A stretch of 9,129 nt of DNA from NCBI GenBank assembly GCA_964486625.1, contig CAZANW010000071.1:1-9129 (forward strand), in the 5' to 3' direction. A program made the translations under genes and the position numbers. The notes under the pieces were generated by a model. The model saw nothing but the letters and a program-made list of their open reading frames with translations. It searched no databases and was not told where the DNA came from. The DNA comes from JAWCQZ01 sp964486625 (GTDB taxonomy: Archaea; Halobacteriota; Syntropharchaeia; JACQPP01). Positions 5,442-9,129 of the stretch are shown here, piece by piece (positions within the stretch are counted from its first letter, which is position 1; every line of letters begins with the position of its first letter).

Positions 5442-6247
5442 TGCCGCCTCCCCGCGTCCGTCCCGCTCCGGCCGGCGACGGGGCCGTGTCGGAGGTGGTG
5501 GGCCAGCTCCTGATTCTCGTCATCGTGATGCTCTCGGTCGGCATCGTCTACAGCACCGGCCTCCCCGTCCTCGGCGGCGCCCAGGACGCCATCCAGTTCG
5601 AGGCCACCCGCCAGGGGTTCCTGGTCCTCCAGTCCGACGTGAACAAGGCCCTCTACGACCAGTCTCCGGTGAAGACCACCGTCCTCCAGATGGGGGGCGG
5701 GTCCCTCGGCCTGGGGACCGGCGGAACCCTCGACGTCCGGGCGGTCAACGCCTCCGGGGTGGCCATCTACTCCACCTCTCTGCCCTTGACCCAGGTCGAA
5801 TACCTCCAGGGGGAGAACCGGCTCGCCTTCGTCAACGGCGGCGTCCTGCTGATGCAGGGCGGGGGCGGCGCCGTCCTGTCCCCGCCGAAGCTCTTCGTCT
5901 ACGAGGACGTGAAGAACGGCGAGGTGGTGCTGGCCTCCTCCCTGAGCCGCCTCCGGAACGCGACGAACACAGCCACCTCGTTCAGCGGCAAGGGGACGGT
6001 CCGGGTCCAAGCCACCTACAACACCACCAACGTCACCCTCTTCGAGAGCGGGGGCGGGCGCGTCTATTTGAACTTCACCGCCCCGGTCTACTACCCCGCC
6101 TGGAGGAACTTCTTCACCGAACTCCGGGGCAAGCTGAGCGACACGGCGGCCCTCGTCGTCGGAGGGGTGGACGAGGAGATTAACGTGACCGTCTATTACG
6201 ACAAACTCCAACTGACGGAGCATGTGGTGGACCTGCGGCTGACCTGA
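5438..6247 (+). CDS. Archaeal pilin-like protein ('GAVSEVVGQLLIL' N-terminus)
   Basis: This 269-residue product has a proline-rich leader (MMPPPRVRPAPAGDG), then AVSEVVGQLLILVIVMLSVGIVY. That matches the archaeal type IV pilin N-terminal pattern 'AVSxVxG' plus a hydrophobic helix (about 20-42); cleavage is expected after Gly15. The ectodomain is beta-rich, with GGGSLGLGTGGTLDVRAVNASG, a QGENRLAFVNGGVLLMQGG stretch and several sequons (NAS, NAT, NTT, NVT, NFT). It resembles DUF7289-type haloarchaeal pilin-like proteins, an assignment from memory. The start is chosen at ATG 5438: it overlaps the upstream TGA as ATGA and has GGAGTGA 7 nt upstream. The frame stays open upstream to 5228 but there only shadows the adhesin gene. 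A second ATG follows directly at 5441. It is the last gene of the operon, and its stop lies only 3 nt from the stop of the convergent membrane-platform gene. Confidence 0.82.
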   Translation: MMPPPRVRPAPAGDGAVSEVVGQLLILVIVMLSVGIVYSTGLPVLGGAQDAIQFEATRQGFLVLQSDVNKALYDQSPVKTTVLQMGGGSLGLGTGGTLDVRAVNASGVAIYSTSLPLTQVEYLQGENRLAFVNGGVLLMQGGGGAVLSPPKLFVYEDVKNGEVVLASSLSRLRNATNTATSFSGKGTVRVQATYNTTNVTLFESGGGRVYLNFTAPVYYPAWRNFFTELRGKLSDTAALVVGGVDEEINVTVYYDKLQLTEHVVDLRLT

Positions 6248-6250
6248 CGC

Positions 6251-8161
6251 TCATCCCGCCGCCAGCCCGCCGAACGCCCCGCGGGAGACCGCCAGCGTCG
6301 CCAGATAGACCCCCGCCGCCACCGCCCACCGGGGTCCGAGGGCCGCCGCGAACCCCTCCCGCTCCGAGCCCTCCTCCACCGCCCCCTCGAACCGGACCAG
6401 GATGGCGGCGAGGGCGAAGAGGTAGAGGCCGATGGCGGGGGCGAGGAAGTCGAGCCCCAGCGGACTCGATGCGAGGGCGGGCGCCTCCTCGCCCGGGAGG
6501 CTGGCGGCCGCCGAGGCCCGGACCAGGATTTGCCCCACCGTGTCGGAGAGCCCCACCGTGACCCCGCCGATGAGCGGCGCGAAGACCCCGCTCGTGGTCC
6601 GCATGGTGGAGGTGACCTCGGAGAGCATCCTCTTCATCCGCTCCTCGACGCCCCTCAACTCCCGCAGGTGGTCCGCGAGTTTCGTGATGGCGGCCCCGGC
6701 GGCCTCGGGGCTCCTCCGGACGCAGACCGCGAAGAGGCGGAAGAGGGCCCGGACCCGGGCCGATGGGAGGCGGGCCAGGGCGCCCTCGGGGCCCAGCAGC
6801 GCCCCCTCCAGGTCGGTCCGGGCCGAGAGGAGCCGCGCCGAGCCGTCGGCCAGCGCGCCCGCCAACTCCCCGCCCTCCAGGGTGCGGGCCGCGAACTGGA
6901 GCGCCTCCTCGGGGGAGCGCCCCTCGCCGATGCGCCGGCCCAGGACCAGGAGGGCGTCCGGCAACTCCCCCTCCATCCGGTGGACGCGCTGCCGGAGTTT
7001 CTGCCGGGGCCCGGCCCACCGGACGGAGAAGAGGGCGCCGCCCGCGGCGAGGGCCGGGAGCAGGGCGGCGGAGGCGGGAAGACCCGCCGCGGGGAGCAGG
7101 AGGATGGAGGCCGTCCCGGTCCCCGCCCCGGCAGCAGCGGCCTCGGCGAAACTGCGGCGGGCCCCGGGAAAGTCGGGGAGGTCCCCCGGCAGCGGCGCAG
7201 GGGCGAATGCGAAGGGGCGCATCCGGAGGACCCGCTCGGAGTAGAGCAGGGTGGCCAGGGGGAAGAGCACCAGGTAGAGGAGGGCCACTTCGGCGGGGCC
7301 GGGGCGGAACCCCACGATTCCCGCGGCCGGGAGCATCGCAACCAGGGCCAGGGGAATCATCACGAAGACCGAGAAGAGAATCGCGGCGGGCTGGCGCAGC
7401 CGCTCCGCCATCTCCTCCATGAGCCCCTTGCTCCCCTCCAGGACCACGTCGAGGGCCCGGTTCAGGGTCATCACCCGCTGGGCCTCGTCGCGCTCGGCGG
7501 TGGAGGCCCGGAGGAGGTGGAGGGCGCGGCGGAACGACTCGGAGCGCCGGCCGAATTTGTCGGCGAGGGCCGCCAGCCCCTCCTCCACGGTGGCGTGGGC
7601 CCGGAGACCCACGTCCCACAATGTCTTCCGGAGTTCCCGGGCGAGGCTCCGGTCCGACGATTCCGCCGCGAACCGGACCGCGGCCTCGGGACTCGGGACC
7701 AACCTCAGGGCCATGACCAGGTAGGCCGTCACCTCGGGCACGTCCCCCAGGGAGCGGAGGGCGTCAAGGCGGGCGAGCCGCTTGGGGTGGTCCGAGAGGA
7801 GAACCATGGCGGAGGCCGGGAGGAGCGCCGCCGCCAGCGCGGGGACCCACGCCCCCGGGAGCCCGAGGAGGACGAGGAGGGCGGACGACGCCAGCAGGGG
7901 GAGCGCGAGGAGGAGGGCGGCGCCGTAGGCGGCGAGGAGGACCTGGCCGGGCTCAAGGGGCAGCCGGGCGAGCCGGAGGGCGTCCTTCAGCTCCGCCGAG
8001 GCGCGGGTCTCGGCCCTCCGGGCGAACGCTTCATAGTCCCCGACGAGCCAGGCGAGGCGCCCGCGGCAGAACCGGGCGAAGGCGACGTAGAAGGAGGCCC
8101 CCGGGACCTCCCCGGTCCTCAGCCCCTCTTCGAGGCGAACTCCCTGAACCAGCTCCGCCAT
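6251..8161 (-). CDS. TadC/GspF-like (archaeal T2SF) membrane platform protein
   Basis: This 636-residue product is the polytopic inner-membrane component of an archaeal type IV pilus or secretion machine, the partner of the ATPase encoded just upstream. Like archaeal ArlJ/TadC proteins it carries two T2SF units. The first has a cytoplasmic helical part at about 128-250 (LGDVPEVTAYLVMALRL, LEGSKGLMEEMAERLRQPA) and membrane helices at about 258-280 and 290-308. The second has its cytoplasmic part at about 396-520 (ELPDALLVLGRRIGEGRSPEEAL, LRELRGVEERMKRML) and helices at about 525-550 and 568-590. Further hydrophobic segments lie at 73-121, 350-381 and 610-630. The repeated 'E(L/V)...L..LG..I..G.S.EEAL' pattern is typical of the family. 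The ATG at 8161 lies 43 nt inside the end of the ATPase gene, with AAGGTG 8 nt upstream, suggesting coupled translation. The frame is open further upstream but only shadows the ATPase gene. It faces the pilin operon convergently, 3 nt away. Confidence 0.85.
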   Translation of the reverse strand: MAELVQGVRLEEGLRTGEVPGASFYVAFARFCRGRLAWLVGDYEAFARRAETRASAELKDALRLARLPLEPGQVLLAAYGAALLLALPLLASSALLVLLGLPGAWVPALAAALLPASAMVLLSDHPKRLARLDALRSLGDVPEVTAYLVMALRLVPSPEAAVRFAAESSDRSLARELRKTLWDVGLRAHATVEEGLAALADKFGRRSESFRRALHLLRASTAERDEAQRVMTLNRALDVVLEGSKGLMEEMAERLRQPAAILFSVFVMIPLALVAMLPAAGIVGFRPGPAEVALLYLVLFPLATLLYSERVLRMRPFAFAPAPLPGDLPDFPGARRSFAEAAAAGAGTGTASILLLPAAGLPASAALLPALAAGGALFSVRWAGPRQKLRQRVHRMEGELPDALLVLGRRIGEGRSPEEALQFAARTLEGGELAGALADGSARLLSARTDLEGALLGPEGALARLPSARVRALFRLFAVCVRRSPEAAGAAITKLADHLRELRGVEERMKRMLSEVTSTMRTTSGVFAPLIGGVTVGLSDTVGQILVRASAAASLPGEEAPALASSPLGLDFLAPAIGLYLFALAAILVRFEGAVEEGSEREGFAAALGPRWAVAAGVYLATLAVSRGAFGGLAAG

Positions 8162-9129
8162 CCCTCCAGCACCTTTCCGTAGTCCACTCCGTTCCCGTTC
8201 CGCGACGCGTCCACCAGTTGCCAGAACCGGGTGTTGGAGGCCGCCACCGCCCTCGCCTCCAGGAGGTCGGGCCGCCCCGCGGCCACCAGGGCTTCGAGCG
8301 CCGCGCGCCGGGCCCGCAGGCTCTCCAGGACCTCTTCGCGCGGAACAGACCACTTGGCGGCGATGCGGCCCAGGAGGGGCGAGACCCGGAATTCGGCCTC
8401 CGAGGCGGCGCCCCGGTCGAGGCGATGGAGGTCGGCGAAGAGCAGGTCCCCGGGCCGGCCCCGGACCACCTCGGCAATCTGGAGGACCCTCCGTTCCCGG
8501 GCCAGGCCGCCCCCGGTCCGGACCCGGGAGCAGACCACGACCGCGTCGGTGATGAGGAAGGAGTCGTGGGGCACGCCCAGGGTCCGCACGATGCGGTCGT
8601 AGACCGCCTGGGCCGACGCCCCGTGGATGGTCCCGAGGACGACGTTCCCCGCGCTCCCGACCTGCATCGCCTCGTAGAGCGTCCGGACCTCCGGCCCCCG
8701 GACCTCGCCCATCACCAGCGCCGAGTTGCCGAGCCGCAGGGCGGCCCGGAGGGCGGTCTCCGGGGCCACCTCGGCCGCCGAGCCGCCGACCGCCCCCTGG
8801 GTCCGGAGCCCCTGGAGGCGCCACCCGAGCCCTTGGAGGGTTTCCACCGGAATCTCGGGAGTGTCCTCGATGGTGAGAATGCGGGTCCGCTGGGGAATCT
8901 CCAGGAGGAGCGCGGTCAGGAGCGACGTCTTCCCCGCCCCCACGTCCCCGGCCACCAGAAGGGAGGACTGGCCGTCCACCAGGAGGCTGAGCAGCGCGGC
9001 GGCCCCCGCGGGGAGCATCCCCCTCGCCACCAGCATGGGGAGGGTCCAGGGCTCCCGCCGGTGGCGGCGGAACGCGTAGGCGACGCCGTGGCCGCTGACA
9101 GGGGAGCCCACCGCCGAGATGCGGGTGTG
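8119..9129 (-). CDS. Type II/IV secretion-pilus assembly ATPase (TadA/GspE/VirB11-like), 5' end missing
   Basis: 336 residues of the C-terminal part are visible; the gene continues past the window end, so its true start is not here. It is the cytoplasmic hexameric motor that powers pilus assembly or secretion through the membrane platform encoded next to it. The visible part opens with RISAVGSPVSGHGVAYAFRR, matching the end of the family's N-terminal domain. It then has the Walker A loop GDVGAGKT (61-68), the aspartate box LTIEDTPEI (85-93), the Walker B region ALVMGEVRGPE (137-147) and the histidine box GTIHG (166-170). A helical tail follows (about 225-336), ending WFREFASKRG. All catalytic motifs look intact. 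The 'EVRGPE' and 'IEDTPE' forms are usual for archaeal ArlI/PilB/TadA-like ATPases. The adjoining TadC-like gene starts inside its last 43 nt, which suggests one transcript whose promoter lies outside the window. Confidence 0.9.
   Translation of the reverse strand, partial: HTRISAVGSPVSGHGVAYAFRRHRREPWTLPMLVARGMLPAGAAALLSLLVDGQSSLLVAGDVGAGKTSLLTALLLEIPQRTRILTIEDTPEIPVETLQGLGWRLQGLRTQGAVGGSAAEVAPETALRAALRLGNSALVMGEVRGPEVRTLYEAMQVGSAGNVVLGTIHGASAQAVYDRIVRTLGVPHDSFLITDAVVVCSRVRTGGGLARERRVLQIAEVVRGRPGDLLFADLHRLDRGAASEAEFRVSPLLGRIAAKWSVPREEVLESLRARRAALEALVAAGRPDLLEARAVAASNTRFWQLVDASRNGNGVDYGKVLEGWRSWFREFASKRG

Noticed and set aside
6180..7619. 479-codon minus-strand open frame overlapping the membrane-platform gene in another frame
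   Set aside because: R/G/P-rich shadow frame, which would also run over the 3' end of the convergent pilin gene. No recognisable features.
6530..8182. 550-codon plus-strand open frame opposite the membrane-platform gene
   Set aside because: Translation is G/E/P/R-rich without secondary-structure pattern, while the minus strand encodes a clear two-unit T2SF membrane protein.
8162..8824. Upstream extension of the membrane-platform gene
   Set aside because: It lies inside the ATPase gene in another frame and has G/P/R-rich shadow composition. The T2SF-type sequence begins after ATG 8161.
1..9129. tRNA, rRNA, CRISPR array, transposase or phage genes
   Set aside because: No regular repeat-spacer pattern, clover-leaf-like stretch, DDE/serine recombinase motif or phage structural feature was seen on either strand.

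Overview
The window is high-GC DNA that is almost entirely protein-coding. It most likely comes from a euryarchaeal-type archaeon, perhaps a GC-rich Thermoplasmatota or halophile-like lineage; the phylum is a guess. The archaeal signs are pilin-like N-termini of the 'DRAVSxVxG' and 'GQMLIL' kind, a GspE/TadA-family ATPase next to a long, duplicated TadC/ArlJ-like membrane protein, TATA-like boxes about 25 bp before start codons, many N-X-S/T glycosylation sequons, and a PKD plus vWA surface protein.

Layout. Positions 1-380 (minus strand) hold the 5' part of an unrecognised gene. Positions 381-496 are a compact divergent control region. It has one TATA-like box per direction and, between them, three copies of CTCCGCGG, the middle copy inside a 16-bp near-palindrome. 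Positions 497-6247 (plus strand) form a tightly packed five-gene operon whose genes abut or overlap by a few bases. All five products have a pilin-like N-terminus: a short polar motif followed by one hydrophobic helix. Four are small to medium minor-pilin-like proteins. The fourth in order (2640-5441) is a 933-residue fusion of a pilin head, a PKD domain, a von Willebrand factor A domain and a DUF11-like C-terminal domain. Its vWA domain is split by about 320 residues of three beta-sandwich-like modules. Positions 6251-9129 (minus strand) hold a 636-residue TadC/GspF-like membrane platform protein and, overlapping it upstream, a secretion/pilus ATPase that runs off the window end.

Together the window looks like an archaeal type IV pilus-like or adhesive surface structure. 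The ATPase and membrane platform would drive assembly of pilin-like subunits matured by a prepilin peptidase (PibD/ArlK type) that is not encoded here. The large vWA/PKD pilin would be a tip or surface adhesin. This assignment rests on family knowledge. The most unusual features are the split vWA domain in a pilin-headed protein, the repeat-like and hairpin-containing DNA that encodes the pre-signal leaders of the pilin genes, and the symmetrical divergent promoter.
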